From: Alteromonas oceanisediminis
Lineage (GTDB): Bacteria; Pseudomonadota; Gammaproteobacteria; Enterobacterales; Alteromonadaceae
NCBI RefSeq assembly: GCF_018474025.1
Contig: NZ_JAHCTA010000010.1
Coordinates: forward strand, 1 to 64,000
Length of the DNA: 64,000 nt
Direction: 5' to 3'
Shown here: in pieces, positions 36,067-45,966 of the stretch
How positions within the stretch are numbered: position 1 is the stretch's first letter
Layout: every line of letters begins with the position of its first letter
Translations under genes and position numbers: made by a program
The notes under the pieces: model-generated
Databases searched by the model: none
Told to the model about the DNA's origin: nothing
Seen by the model: the letters and a program-made list of their open reading frames with translations, nothing else

Positions 36067-37386
36067 ATGTCGACTTATTTTGATGCTATCCCCACGATCA
36101 CGTATGAAGGTCCAGACTCAGACAATCCGTTAGCCTTTCACCATTATCGTGCTGATGAGGTGATCTTGGGTAAAACAATGCGAGAGCACCTGCGTTTTGC
36201 TGCTTGCTATTGGCACAATTTCTGTTGGGATGGCGCTGATGTATTTGGACAAGGCACCTTTAACCGGCCTTGGCTGAAAAGCGCAGACTCAATGGCCCAA
36301 GCGAAGCAAAAGTGCAATGTGGCATTTGAGTTTTTTGAAAAACTGACTGTTCCCTATTACTGCTTTCACGACATTGATGTTTCGCCAGAAGGCGATAATT
36401 TGCGCGACTATGTGAATAACTTCGCCAGCATGATTGATGTTCTTGAGCAAAAACAGGATACGACCGGGGTTAAATTATTGTGGGGAACGGCAAATCTATT
36501 CAGCAACCCGCGCTACACTGCCGGTGCGGCTTCCAATCCGGACCCTGAAGTGTTCAGCTACGCCGCAACGCAGGTTTTCCACGCCATGAATGCAACTCAT
36601 CGACTTGGCGGTGAAAATTATGTGTTATGGGGCGGTCGAGAAGGATACGAAACACTGTTAAACACTGATATGGCGCGCGAGCGCGAGCAATTAGGTCGAT
36701 TCTTCAGCATGGTGGCCGAGCACAAACATAAAATCGGCTTTCAGGGCACTTTACTGATTGAGCCTAAGCCGCAGGAACCTACCAAGCATCAATACGATTA
36801 TGACAGCGCGACAGTCTATGGATTTTTGAAACAGTTCGGCCTTGAAGAAGAATTTAAGGTTAATATTGAAGCAAATCATGCCACCCTTGCAGGGCACTCT
36901 TTTCACCACGAAATCGCCACTGCTATCGCGTTGGGTATTTTTGGTAGTATTGACGCCAATCGAGGGGATGCGCAAAACGGCTGGGACACAGACCAATTCC
37001 CAAATGATATCCAAGAGTTAACCTTGGTCTTGTATGAAATCCTTAAGTCTGGTGGGTTTACCACTGGTGGCTTAAATTTTGATTGTAAACTGCGCCGCCA
37101 AAGCTGCAACCCTGCGGATTTATTCCACGGTCATATCGGTGCAATGGACGCGCTTGCATTAGCGCTCAGAAAAGCGGTATGTCTGCTAGAAAGCGAAGCG
37201 TTAAGCAGGGCTGTTGAGACTCGATACTCAGCTTGGAAACATCCTACTGGCCAGGATATTTTGCAAGGAGAATTTTCTTTGGCATCACTTGCCGATTGGT
37301 CGCTTAAGCGGAATATCTCGCCCCGAGCCGTAAGCGGCCAGCAAGAGCAATTGGAAAATGCGGTTATTCGCTCAATTTTCAGATAA
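36067..37386 (+). CDS. xylA: Xylose isomerase
   Basis: XylA interconverts D-xylose and D-xylulose. The 439-residue length and motifs fit the class II (E. coli-like) enzymes: [16 protein letters not shown] with a catalytic His, [17 protein letters not shown], and [20 protein letters not shown], where the metal-binding Glu and a Lys lie. [17 protein letters not shown] and [14 protein letters not shown] hold the remaining metal ligands. It is the second gene of the xylBA operon under the XylR-type operator. No xylose transporter gene is adjacent. Confidence 0.97.
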   Translation: MSTYFDAIPTITYEGPDSDNPLAFHHYRADEVILGKTMREHLRFAACYWHNFCWDGADVFGQGTFNRPWLKSADSMAQAKQKCNVAFEFFEKLTVPYYCFHDIDVSPEGDNLRDYVNNFASMIDVLEQKQDTTGVKLLWGTANLFSNPRYTAGAASNPDPEVFSYAATQVFHAMNATHRLGGENYVLWGGREGYETLLNTDMAREREQLGRFFSMVAEHKHKIGFQGTLLIEPKPQEPTKHQYDYDSATVYGFLKQFGLEEEFKVNIEANHATLAGHSFHHEIATAIALGIFGSIDANRGDAQNGWDTDQFPNDIQELTLVLYEILKSGGFTTGGLNFDCKLRRQSCNPADLFHGHIGAMDALALALRKAVCLLESEALSRAVETRYSAWKHPTGQDILQGEFSLASLADWSLKRNISPRAVSGQQEQLENAVIRSIFR

Positions 37387-37487
37387 GGATTATCATCGGC
37401 AAATTTGCTTAATTCATCGAGCTTGGCTCGCGTTTTTAAATCTGTGTGGTATTTTTTGAATAATACGAACCCTTGAATTAGTCGATT

Positions 37488-38192
37488 ATGTCTAAACAGG
37501 CAACCGCATTGCTTCAGTATGCTTTTCAATATAGCACTCTGCTGCTTGCGTTTTTGCTGATGAGCAATGCGGTGCATGCAGACCAGCATAGCGTCGTGAT
37601 CGGCACCACCGAAATTCCAGGGCAATTGACCCGACACGGCCAGTCGAATGGTGAATACGACCAGTTGCTGGCTCAGTTAACCGATGTGACGCTGATTTTT
37701 GCCCCTTACAGTAGAGTCGAGCGCCTCTTTGATCGTGCCGAGGTGGATTGCCTGTTTCCTGCCAGCACGGTTACGATCCCAAATAAAGATGAACTGATTG
37801 AAAGTCTTCCGTTCACTCAATCTCCCGCCTATTTATTCAGCCCCTACCCTTATTCCGATATTCAAGAGTTTGCGGGTAAAACGATTGCGATACGCCGCGG
37901 CATGTCTGTGGGTGGCATTCGAGAAACCTTACCGGCTCGGTATATCGATTTAGACTCCGAACAGGCGCTTGTTCAATTTCTCGCCCTGCGACGAGCAGAT
38001 GCGTTTATCGCCTACCTGAGTGATATTGAAACCATCTACCGTGAAGCGCACCGCCCCCTTGATTTTTTCGCACAAGATAAACCGGTTTATATTTCTCATG
38101 AGGCATTTGTATGCCGCAACAGTCCGCGGCTGATGGCATTCATTGTCAGTGTGAATGAGCACATCAAACGGTTCGCTCGCGACAATGATTAG
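37488..38192 (+). CDS. Periplasmic solute-binding-like protein
   Basis: The 234-residue protein has a signal peptide (LLLAFLLMSNAVHA) and a family-3-like periplasmic binding fold: VVIGTTEIPGQLT near the start, LIFAPYSRVERLFDRAEVDC and IAIRRGMSVGGIRETLP. Such stand-alone proteins lacking transporter genes are common in gammaproteobacteria and are related to amino-acid-binding proteins. The ligand cannot be predicted. It is a monocistronic gene between xylA and the tricorn-type protease. Confidence 0.75.
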   Translation: MSKQATALLQYAFQYSTLLLAFLLMSNAVHADQHSVVIGTTEIPGQLTRHGQSNGEYDQLLAQLTDVTLIFAPYSRVERLFDRAEVDCLFPASTVTIPNKDELIESLPFTQSPAYLFSPYPYSDIQEFAGKTIAIRRGMSVGGIRETLPARYIDLDSEQALVQFLALRRADAFIAYLSDIETIYREAHRPLDFFAQDKPVYISHEAFVCRNSPRLMAFIVSVNEHIKRFARDND

Positions 38193-38247
38193 AAAATCAG
38201 GCGCGTTCGCTATAACCTAGTCGGTATATTAAAAAGAAGAAAACCCT

Positions 38248-41200
38248 ATGAAAATTATAATTACGTTTATTTTTGCTGCATCGTTGGCAATGCCGTTCTT
38301 ATCGGAAGCTGCTGAACCGGGTTACTACCGAGCTCCCTCGCTACATAGCGATACCCTTGTGTTTACCGCTGAAGGTGATATTTGGCGTATGCAATTGGGT
38401 GACTCACACGCGATGCGATTGACCACCCACCCCGCTGAAGAGCACAGTGCCGTTATATCACCGGACGGCAATCAGATTGCTTTCGCAGCCAATTATGAAG
38501 GCGCGACCGAGGTGTATACGATGCCAATGCGTGGCGGGGTTGCTAAACGCGTCACATTTGAAAACCACCAGATTAAGTTACATGCCTGGTCAGAAGACGG
38601 CATATTGTTCGCCACCGCGAATCGTATTGGTACCGCAGGCTCATGGGTGTTAAAGCGAGTTAACCCCGACACCTTAAAAAGCACGGTATTACCCGTTGCC
38701 AATGCGGTGGAAGGCGACATCGACAATTCAACACTGGTATTTGCGCAGCACGGTTTGCAGGTATCAACTGATAATGCCAACCGTTATCGTGGCGGAGCGA
38801 AAGGTGAACTATGGCGCTTTGAACTCAACACGGATCGGGAAGCAACGCATTTAACTGCCGCGCACGCAGGTTCAGTGCGGTCGCCGATGATTGCAGGTGA
38901 CAAAGTCTATTTCATTAGTAATGACAGTGGCTTAGACAATATATGGTCAATGACCATTGAGGGTAAAGCGCTTGAACAAGTGACTCAGTTTGACGACTGG
39001 GCCGTGCGTGAGCCCATGTTGAACAACGGTCGTATTGCTTTTCAGCACGGCGCTGATATTAAGATCCTTACGTTGGCCACAGGCCAAGTCGACACGATTC
39101 AACCTCAGCTTATTTCTGACTTTCCGGCGTTGCGAGAAAACTGGATCAACCAACCGCTCAAACAGTTGGAGTCCGCCCGCTATTCCGGTGCCGGTGACAG
39201 AGTTACATTGACAGCACGTGGCCACAGCGCTGTTGCTGGGATCACGTCAGCACGATTAACGCCAATAGCCACGGATGCAAAAGCCCGCACCCGACAAGCC
39301 ATACTTGGTCACGAAGGGAAATGGGTGTACGCCTTGAGTGATGCCTCAGGTGAAACCGAAATCTGGCGTTTCTCAGCTGATGGTAAGAGCAGTGCAACAC
39401 AATTAACCTTTGATGGCAGCACGATGCGTTGGAGCCTGTATCCATCTCCTGACGGAAAATGGATTGCGCATGACGATAAAGCGGGGAATCTCTGGTTACT
39501 CAACCTTGAGTCAGGCAAAAACACAGCCATCATTGACGACAACACCGGTTTAGATCCGATCTCTGATGTGGTTTGGTCTAACGATAGCCATTTGCTGGCG
39601 ATCACGTATCGTCAAAAACAAGTAGAGCGACCACGGATATTGCTCTACTCGCTAGCGGAGCAAAAGCAACGTATTCTGACATCAGAAAAATATGAGTCGT
39701 ATTCACCCGCGTTCAGTAGTGACAATCAGTGGTTATATTTTCTCTCTGACCGCGACTTCATTGCTTCGCCAAGCGCGCCGTGGGGCGACCGCAATATGGG
39801 GCCCATGTTTGATAGGCGTACCAAAATTTATGCGGTGAGCCTCGACCCGAGTGCCGACTTTGCTTTTCAACCACCCAATGAGCTCACCGACGCACGCGCA
39901 AGTGAAAAAAATAACGCGGCCACAGAACAAACTCAGCTACCAGATTCAGAATCAGAAGAACAAGGTGCTAACCCACCTTCTCCTACGAAGATCGCGTGGG
40001 ACAATATCGCCCAACGCCTGTGGGAAGTGCCGATGCCGTCTGGAAATTACGCTATGCTGAGTATGAATGAGAAATTTCTGTTCGTGCGTGATCGCGTTTC
40101 AGAGCCTAATTCAAAGCCGGTATTAAAATCGTTAGCGCTTTCGCATGATGCTAAACCGGAGACGTTTGCTGAAGGGATTGTCGACTATCGACTTTCCTAT
40201 GATGGCAAGCGTATGTTTGTCAGAAAAGAAGGCGGTGACAATGCAAACCTGTTCATTGTAGATGCGGCCGGTACGTTTCCAAAAGACACTAAAAATGCCA
40301 AGGTGCATACCGCACAATGGAAATTGGTCATCGATCCCCGCCAAGAATGGCAGCAGATATTCCGTGATGCGTGGTTAATGCATCGAGACTCGCTATTTGA
40401 TGCAACGATGCGCGGTCTGGATTGGCAAGCTACGCGCGAAAAATATACCCCTTTGTTAGCTCGGATCACCGACAGACACGAGTTGAATGATATTTTTGAA
40501 CAGATGATGGGCGAACTCAACACGCTTCACTCTCAGGTTCGTGGCGGCGACGTAAGCCGTGACAAAGACGCACCTAAACCAGCTGATCTGGGCGCGGTGT
40601 TTGAGGATGCTGATGCGGGGCTGATAGTGTCGCACATCTATCGCACTGATCCCGAGCTTCCAAGCGATGCCTCACCACTGAATCAGCCAGGCGTTGATGT
40701 CAGTATTGGTGATGTACTTATCGCAGTGAACAATCAACCTGTTGAGCACAATGCGGCACTAGCGACCCAGTTACGCAATCAGGCAGGAAAACAGGTTTTG
40801 CTAACGCTCACCCGCAAAGGTGAGTCATTCAATGCGGTCGTCACGCCAGTATCAGCGCAGCAGGCAGCGCGTCTACGCTATCAGGATTGGACAATGTCAA
40901 ACCTCGAAAAGGTAACTAAGGCCTCTGCCGACATTGGTTACTTGCACCTCTATGCGATGGGCGGTCGTGACATCGCCCATTTTGCTCGGGAGTTTTACGC
41001 GCAATACGATAAACCTGCATTGATCATTGATGTTCGAGGTAATCGCGGAGGCAATATTGATGCCTGGATACTGGAAAAGTTGCTTAAACGCACATGGGCG
41101 TTCTGGCAATCAACCAATGGCGAGCAATTTACTAATATGCAGCAGACATTTCGCGGTCATCTGGTGGTGCTTGCCGATGAATTTACTTATTCAGACGGCG

Positions 41201-41562
41201 AAACATTTACCGCCGGCGTGAAAGCACTGGACCTTGGCACCGTAATTGGCAAACAAACGGCAGGGGCTGGCGTGTGGTTGTCCGGTCGCAATCGCTTAGT
41301 CGACGGTGGCATTGCACGGGTGGCTGAGTTTCCGGTATTTAATACCGATGGCCAATTTATTGTAGAAGGCCATGGCGTTGAGCCTGATGTGGAAGTGGAC
41401 AATTTACCGCACGCCACCTTTAACGGCAACGATGTACAGTTGCAAGAGGCCATAAAATGGTTAACTAAACGCTTGAAAGACGCGCCCGTGAAACCACTAA
41501 AAGCGAAGCCTTTCCCTACTGATATGGGCCCGGGACACAGTGTGCGAAACCCTAACCGCTAA
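38248..41562 (+). CDS. Tricorn-type S41 serine protease
   Basis: The 1104-residue protein has a signal peptide (IFAASLAMPFLSEAAEPGYY), then the tricorn order. A TolB-like beta-propeller begins FTAEGDIWRMQL and HSAVISPDGNQIAFAANYEG, and a second propeller contains PSPDGKWIAHDDKAGNLWLL and PAFSSDNQWLYFLSDRDF. A core domain, a PDZ domain (about 770-870, DVLIAVNNQPVEHNAAL) and an S41 protease domain with DVRGNRGGNID and the nucleophile region EFTYSDGETF follow. It probably degrades peptides in the periplasm. An acidic, Ser/Pro-rich linker at about 550-580 interrupts the second propeller. Confidence 0.93.
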   Translation: MKIIITFIFAASLAMPFLSEAAEPGYYRAPSLHSDTLVFTAEGDIWRMQLGDSHAMRLTTHPAEEHSAVISPDGNQIAFAANYEGATEVYTMPMRGGVAKRVTFENHQIKLHAWSEDGILFATANRIGTAGSWVLKRVNPDTLKSTVLPVANAVEGDIDNSTLVFAQHGLQVSTDNANRYRGGAKGELWRFELNTDREATHLTAAHAGSVRSPMIAGDKVYFISNDSGLDNIWSMTIEGKALEQVTQFDDWAVREPMLNNGRIAFQHGADIKILTLATGQVDTIQPQLISDFPALRENWINQPLKQLESARYSGAGDRVTLTARGHSAVAGITSARLTPIATDAKARTRQAILGHEGKWVYALSDASGETEIWRFSADGKSSATQLTFDGSTMRWSLYPSPDGKWIAHDDKAGNLWLLNLESGKNTAIIDDNTGLDPISDVVWSNDSHLLAITYRQKQVERPRILLYSLAEQKQRILTSEKYESYSPAFSSDNQWLYFLSDRDFIASPSAPWGDRNMGPMFDRRTKIYAVSLDPSADFAFQPPNELTDARASEKNNAATEQTQLPDSESEEQGANPPSPTKIAWDNIAQRLWEVPMPSGNYAMLSMNEKFLFVRDRVSEPNSKPVLKSLALSHDAKPETFAEGIVDYRLSYDGKRMFVRKEGGDNANLFIVDAAGTFPKDTKNAKVHTAQWKLVIDPRQEWQQIFRDAWLMHRDSLFDATMRGLDWQATREKYTPLLARITDRHELNDIFEQMMGELNTLHSQVRGGDVSRDKDAPKPADLGAVFEDADAGLIVSHIYRTDPELPSDASPLNQPGVDVSIGDVLIAVNNQPVEHNAALATQLRNQAGKQVLLTLTRKGESFNAVVTPVSAQQAARLRYQDWTMSNLEKVTKASADIGYLHLYAMGGRDIAHFAREFYAQYDKPALIIDVRGNRGGNIDAWILEKLLKRTWAFWQSTNGEQFTNMQQTFRGHLVVLADEFTYSDGETFTAGVKALDLGTVIGKQTAGAGVWLSGRNRLVDGGIARVAEFPVFNTDGQFIVEGHGVEPDVEVDNLPHATFNGNDVQLQEAIKWLTKRLKDAPVKPLKAKPFPTDMGPGHSVRNPNR

Positions 41563-41846
41563 TCCAGTTGAGCTGCCTGCGCGGTTTTGCGCAGGCGATT
41601 TCTGATGATCACAGATAGGATCAGGAGCGCGAAAACCAAGGTTACGGTGTTCGCAGCAATGATGGGGAGATCTTTTTTCAGCAGACCGTAAATTAACCAT
41701 AGCGCTACGCCCGTACTAAAGATAATGTACATCATTAACGATAAAGAATGAGTGTCGCCGGTTTTCAGCACTTTGAGCGCCTGAGGTAAAAATGCACAGG
41801 TAGTACAAATGGCTGCGAGATAGCCGATTAGGTGTAAAGCGTCCAT
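41559..41846 (-). CDS. SemiSWEET-type sugar transporter
   Basis: The 95-residue protein has three hydrophobic helices and the PQ-loop motif in CTTCAFLPQALKVLKTGDTH, followed by SLSLMMYIIFSTGVALWLIY. These are SemiSWEET features: half of a plant SWEET, working as a dimer for sugar facilitation. Its stop overlaps the tricorn stop by four bases (convergent genes). Confidence 0.9.
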   Translation of the reverse strand: MDALHLIGYLAAICTTCAFLPQALKVLKTGDTHSLSLMMYIIFSTGVALWLIYGLLKKDLPIIAANTVTLVFALLILSVIIRNRLRKTAQAAQLD

Positions 41847-41947
41847 GGTCTACTCATTGCTGCACAAGGTTTGTTAGCCTGAGTCTTTTAAGAACCATAC
41901 GCAAGTGAATTTGTACTGATATTACGAAGTAGAAGGAATAAAAAACT

Positions 41948-43024
41948 ATGCTGGTCTCAAAATCAAAGTACGAGGCATTAGTGGCGGAGCATCAAGAGTT
42001 GCTCAAACAGCATGCCAAACAGGTGAAAATTAGTGATAGTCTCGCCGCCGAAAATCAAATGTTAAAAGCGAAAGCCGCGGAGCAAAGCCAACAGTTTAGC
42101 GCTGATCAGCAGGCATTATTAAAATGTATGCTGGGTTCAATGAAACAAATTGAAGGGATCCGACAAACCGTTTTACAGTCCTACGAACACATTAAAAAAG
42201 AAAGCCAGTCGGTCGACAACATTAATGAGTTGTTTGATCATTCCACCTCTGCTCTTGGCAATATTGTCACGAATATGGACAGCCTGAGCTCTCAAATGGG
42301 TAGCATGAGCGAAGGAATTTCGGGCCTTTCGGTTACCGCTGACAATATTAATAAATTCGTCACCACGATTACCAGTATTTCCGATCAAACCAACTTGCTC
42401 GCATTAAACGCGGCTATTGAGGCGGCTCGTGCAGGTGATGCGGGCCGTGGATTCAGCGTAGTCGCAGACGAAGTTCGCGCATTGGCAAACGAAACCAATA
42501 AATCCGCCAGTGAAGTCGCCGAGTTGGTTAATCGTATTATTAAGTCAACGCGCAGCGCCGTAGACTCTGTTCAGGACTTGAAAGGCAATAACGATGAATT
42601 GGCGACAGGCGTAGGTCACCTCAATGACAACTATGCTGCCATCATCCAATCTTGTGACAGCATGAAACGCACGATTGGTTCATCGTCACTGCGCTCATTC
42701 ATTCAGACCGTCAAACTCGACCATCTCGTTTGGAAGAGTCAGGTGTATGCCGTGGTGTGCGGCCAGAGCAACAAAGCGGTTGAAGATTTTTCTGATCACC
42801 ACAGCAGCCGACTGGGTCAATGGTATCAAAGTGAAGGCCGCGCTAAATTTGGTGCCAACCCCGCGTTTAAAGCACTTGAAAAACCTCATATGGAGATGCA
42901 CAAGTTTGGCGTTGAAGCCCTAAAGCAGGCTCAGCAGAAAAATGCTAAACAATGCAACGCCATGCTAGTGGCCATGGAAACCGCCAGCGAAACCGTGATG
43001 CGAGAACTGGATAAGCTGGTTTAA
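41948..43024 (+). CDS. Soluble methyl-accepting chemotaxis protein with CZB domain
   Basis: The 358-residue protein has no membrane helix. It starts with a coiled coil (about 5-60), has a chemoreceptor signalling hairpin with the tip sequence [20 protein letters not shown] followed by [15 protein letters not shown], and ends in a chemoreceptor zinc-binding (CZB) domain. The CZB His/Trp pattern is visible as [22 protein letters not shown] and [13 protein letters not shown] receptors bind zinc and respond to hypochlorous acid or metal. One signalling arm is short, so it may act as a regulator of other c-di-GMP or chemotaxis proteins. Confidence 0.92.
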   Translation: MLVSKSKYEALVAEHQELLKQHAKQVKISDSLAAENQMLKAKAAEQSQQFSADQQALLKCMLGSMKQIEGIRQTVLQSYEHIKKESQSVDNINELFDHSTSALGNIVTNMDSLSSQMGSMSEGISGLSVTADNINKFVTTITSISDQTNLLALNAAIEAARAGDAGRGFSVVADEVRALANETNKSASEVAELVNRIIKSTRSAVDSVQDLKGNNDELATGVGHLNDNYAAIIQSCDSMKRTIGSSSLRSFIQTVKLDHLVWKSQVYAVVCGQSNKAVEDFSDHHSSRLGQWYQSEGRAKFGANPAFKALEKPHMEMHKFGVEALKQAQQKNAKQCNAMLVAMETASETVMRELDKLV

Positions 43025-43052
43025 GACCAGTCAGGACATCTAAAGTACCAAA

Positions 43053-43090
43053 CGTGTGGTCAGATGATTTACTTTTCTACTGGCCACACG
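43053..43090. terminator. Hairpin between convergent chemoreceptor and kinase genes
   Basis: Arms CGTGTGGTCAG (43053-43063) and CTGGCCACACG (43080-43090) pair over 11 bp with one G-U and a 16-base loop. The distal arm lies inside the end of the kinase gene. There is no T run, so a terminator role is tentative. Confidence 0.35.
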
Positions 43091-44613
43091 ATCGTAAAAG
43101 AAGCCCCTTGACCTGGCGATGACGTCAGCGAAATTGAACCGCCGTAATGCTCTACCATTTTCTGCACCATTGATAGCCCTAATCCGGTGCCTTCCACTTT
43201 ATCTCTGGGTTGCAACGTTTGAAAACGTTGGAAGACTTTTTCGTGATAAGCCGGATCGATTCCTGGTCCGTCATCGCTCACTGTGATCTCGTAACCGAAT
43301 TGCTGATGAGAACACTGCACACGGATATTGCCGTCACTACGATCATGGTGCTTTATGGCATTCGATATCAGATTGGTCAGGACCAGTTGCAGTGGTAATT
43401 TAGGAAGTTGAAGCTGACTATCCTCCGCTGTGAGGCTAAAGCTCGCTGGCATATCCAGCAGCGCCACGCAATCCATGGTAACTTTACGAAAATTAAGTGG
43501 TTCTGCTTGGTGCTCTTCCTTACCGACACGAGCATAGTCGAGTAAATCCGTTAATAATCGGTCCATACGGTTTGCACGTACGTTTATCATCGCAATGTGA
43601 GAAGCACTTTCTTCACTTAACTGAGATTCTTCATCTTCCTCAACCCAGCCAATTAAGCGCCGGATAGCGGTGAGCGGCGAGCGCAAATCATGGGAAGCAA
43701 CATAAGCGAATTCATCCAGCTCCTTATTCGACCGTGTCAACGATGCAATCAACTCTTCCCGCTCAGTAACATCGCGGCCCACCCCTAAAATGAAAGGTTC
43801 ACCACGGTGATCTTCAAAACGAATTTTGAGGGTGTGAATGGTATGCAGTTTGCCATCCGGGCACACCAGTGTTTCCACAGTTTCATTTCGACCCGTTTCG
43901 AAGGCTCGTCGGTCATCTTCTAGGAATTCATTTGCCGCCTGTGCGTCAAACTCTTCAATCGTGGTAAAGCCGATCACGCTATCTCGCGCGTGTTCAGGAT
44001 ATAGCGACATAAACGCAGGGTTTGCTTGAACAATACGGAAATCTTTGTCTTTTACAAAAATGTAATCTTGATTGGTTTGAGTAATTAGCTCTTGCAATGC
44101 TTTTGCTTCTTCCAGTTCACGATTCTTGCGTATCAGGTTAAGGCGCGCTGTAACCTCTCTGGCAAGCACTGCAAGATAGCGGCGTTGGCGAACTGAAAGC
44201 TGCTTAGGTTGAGTATCGATAACACACAGTGTACCTAACGCGAAACCTTGCTCGTCGACGAGCGGCATACCCGCATAAAATCGAATATTGGGCTCGTCAG
44301 TAACCAATGGATTATCGTGAAAACGTTCATCTTTGAGTGTGTCTGTCACTTCAAAAATGTCATTTTGATGGATCGCGTGGGCACAAAAAGCAATATCTTT
44401 ACTTGTTTCGGTGGCGCTTAATCCGAACGCTGATTTAAACCATTGACGACAATCATCAATCAGACTCACCAGTGCAATAGATGTTTCGCACAGCTCAGCA
44501 ATCATAGCCGTAATGTCGTCAAATACCGGATCGGGATCAGTATCCATGATTTGATAACTGACCAAGGCTTTTAAACGTTGGCTTTCATTGTCGGGCAGTG
44601 TCGGTTTGTGCAT
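43069..44613 (-). CDS. GAF-PAS sensor histidine kinase
   Basis: The 514-residue protein has no membrane helix. Domains in order: GAF (about 20-165, with CRQWFKSAFGL and FCAHAIHQNDIFEV), PAS (about 185-305, with YIFVKDKDFRIVQANPAFM), and HisKA with the phospho-accepting His in FAYVASHDLRSPLTAIRR. A HATPase domain follows (NLISNAIKHHDR, SDDGPGIDP, GTGLGLSMVQKM). The GAF type resembles the group that senses or is titrated by small molecules in the cytoplasm. A response-regulator gene lies 26 bp upstream in the same direction, so the two form a likely two-component pair. Confidence 0.92.
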   Translation of the reverse strand: MHKPTLPDNESQRLKALVSYQIMDTDPDPVFDDITAMIAELCETSIALVSLIDDCRQWFKSAFGLSATETSKDIAFCAHAIHQNDIFEVTDTLKDERFHDNPLVTDEPNIRFYAGMPLVDEQGFALGTLCVIDTQPKQLSVRQRRYLAVLAREVTARLNLIRKNRELEEAKALQELITQTNQDYIFVKDKDFRIVQANPAFMSLYPEHARDSVIGFTTIEEFDAQAANEFLEDDRRAFETGRNETVETLVCPDGKLHTIHTLKIRFEDHRGEPFILGVGRDVTEREELIASLTRSNKELDEFAYVASHDLRSPLTAIRRLIGWVEEDEESQLSEESASHIAMINVRANRMDRLLTDLLDYARVGKEEHQAEPLNFRKVTMDCVALLDMPASFSLTAEDSQLQLPKLPLQLVLTNLISNAIKHHDRSDGNIRVQCSHQQFGYEITVSDDGPGIDPAYHEKVFQRFQTLQPRDKVEGTGLGLSMVQKMVEHYGGSISLTSSPGQGASFTIVWPVEK

Positions 44614-44639
44614 GGTTTCCTATTTATGGTCAGTAACTA

Positions 44640-45050
44640 TTACGAGGGGACTCGAAAGTGGCCCACAAGATTCTCAAGTTGCTCAGGTGTTGCACCTTTC
44701 GGCAGAAAACCCTTTACCCAAGGATAAGCCGCTGCTTGTTGCTTCTCCAGCTCACTCTCGCTACCCGAGTAAATCATTACGGTAGTATCTTTGAGCACTT
44801 CTTCAAACAGGGGAACTGTGTTTGCCAGTAGTTCAAATCCGCCCATTCGTGGCATATTCACATCCAAAATTATCAGTAAAGGAACCTGTTTGCCAGCAGG
44901 CGTGGCGGCTAAATGCTTTAAATAATCGAGCGCTTCTATGCCATCGAGCTTTTCTATTACATCGGTAAAACCGATAGTCTTTAGTTGACGCTTCAATATG
45001 TAACGATCTATCTCACTGTCATCAACTAGTAAAATTGGTGATTTCATCAT
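44640..45050 (-). CDS. Single-domain response regulator
   Basis: The 136-residue receiver domain has ILLVDDSEIDRYILKRQLK (acidic pocket at Asp10-Asp11), the phospho-accepting Asp63 in IILDVNMPRMGGFEL, MIYSGSESE and the conserved Lys in GFLPKGATPEQL. There is no output domain, so it must signal through protein contacts. It is the first gene of a two-gene operon with the GAF-PAS kinase. Confidence 0.92.
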   Translation of the reverse strand: MMKSPILLVDDSEIDRYILKRQLKTIGFTDVIEKLDGIEALDYLKHLAATPAGKQVPLLIILDVNMPRMGGFELLANTVPLFEEVLKDTTVMIYSGSESELEKQQAAAYPWVKGFLPKGATPEQLENLVGHFRVPS

Positions 45051-45117
45051 TGGGCTAAAGGCTGTATTCGCTCATAATAACTAGGATACATTGCTACACG
45101 GGAAATCACACCCTCAC

Positions 45118-45717
45118 ATGTCAAATAACCTGTTGGGAAACTTACGCGATGAGGCGCGAGCCTGTCGCCATTGCGCTGCGCTAATACCTCACGAACCAAA
45201 TCCTGTTTTTATGCTGGCGCAGGAAACCAAGCTTTGCTTGATCAGTCAGGCGCCGGGAAAACTGGCGCATGACTCTGGGATAGCGTGGAATGACCCGTCG
45301 GGTGATCGCCTACGACACTGGTTAGGCCTGAGTCGAGCACAGTTTTTCGACTCGAATGCGGTGTCTGTTGTGCCAATGAGTTTCTGTTTTCCCGGTTACA
45401 AAAACAATGCAGATGCTCCCCCTTTAAAACCGTGTGCACCAATGTGGCACCCAAGGTTTCTGGCGGCGATGAAGCCCGCGCTAATCCTGGTGATTGGTCG
45501 CTACGCACAGCAGCATTACTTGCCGCAATATCAAACACTCACCCGAGCTATTCAGGCGACGAGAACCCCCGCTTCAATCAATGCACCTAATCTGGTTGGT
45601 AACGTGTGCGCACTACCCCATCCGTCGGGGCGGAATAATCGCTGGCTAGCCCGTCACACATGGTTTGAAAGCGAGCACGTGCCTGTACTCCAAGCAAAGG
45701 TACGTTCGCTATTTTGA
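45118..45717 (+). CDS. Uracil-DNA glycosylase family protein
   Basis: Starting at ATG 45118 (a TTG at 45091 is in frame but unconvincing), the protein has 199 residues. It opens with a Cys pair (CRHCAALIP), then KLCLISQAPGKLAHDSGIAW, a uracil-DNA-glycosylase-fold motif, and later ALILVIGRYAQQHYLP and ALPHPSGRNNRWL, the second active-site loop (HPSGRN). The group (COG1573-like) is often annotated only as UDG-fold, and catalytic activity on uracil is not assured. It converges with the merR remnant by a 9-bp overlap. Confidence 0.85.
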   Translation: MSNNLLGNLRDEARACRHCAALIPHEPNPVFMLAQETKLCLISQAPGKLAHDSGIAWNDPSGDRLRHWLGLSRAQFFDSNAVSVVPMSFCFPGYKNNADAPPLKPCAPMWHPRFLAAMKPALILVIGRYAQQHYLPQYQTLTRAIQATRTPASINAPNLVGNVCALPHPSGRNNRWLARHTWFESEHVPVLQAKVRSLF

Positions 45718-45927
45718 AGACTCATGCAATGTAGACAACCAGCGTGTGATAGTTGATTTTGCTTCTTCCAGTTCTTCGATCCGCGCGTTGATACGTGACA
45801 ATTGCTCCGTCAACGCATTGTTCAACAACGGGCAATCTGGCTGCGGATTGGTCAGCAGCGCGACTTCAGCAGCGTTCATTGCACTCAGCTCCACCTTAAA
45901 AGCACTTGACTGTGGAGTATACTCCAT
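45709..45927 (-). pseudogene. MerR-type regulator remnant (C-terminal coil only)
   Basis: The frame encodes 72 residues, but its first ATG lies inside a MerR-type operator, so the true start may be the Met 17 codons in. The readable part, NAAEVALLTNPQPDCPLL then LTEQLSRINARIEELEEAKS and the closing STLHESSK, has the look of the end of a MerR-family protein after its helix-turn-helix: a short AAEVALL helix, a Cys loop and a dimerisation coil. The DNA-binding domain is absent. I infer a gene beheaded by deletion. It could instead be an unrelated small coiled-coil protein. Confidence 0.5.
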
Positions 45928-45937
45928 CGTTTAGGAT
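45906..45937 (+). promoter_or_regulatory. MerR-family-type promoter for the alpha/beta hydrolase
   Basis: A -35 TTGACT (45906-45911) and a -10 TAGGAT (45932-45937) are separated by 20 bp. The spacer holds a perfect palindrome, TGGAGTATACTCCA (45913-45926). An over-long spacer with a centred palindrome is the hallmark of promoters activated by MerR-family proteins; the zntA promoter of E. coli has TTGACT followed by TGGAGTCGACTCCA. The downstream gene is the alpha/beta hydrolase at 45967. Confidence 0.75.
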
Positions 45938-45966
45938 ACCAGTATCACGTGATTGAAGAGCAGAAT

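Noticed and set aside
37131-37637. Minus-strand frame of 168 codons across the xylA end
   Set aside because: It overlaps two well-supported plus-strand genes (xylA and the binding-protein gene) and resembles no protein I know.
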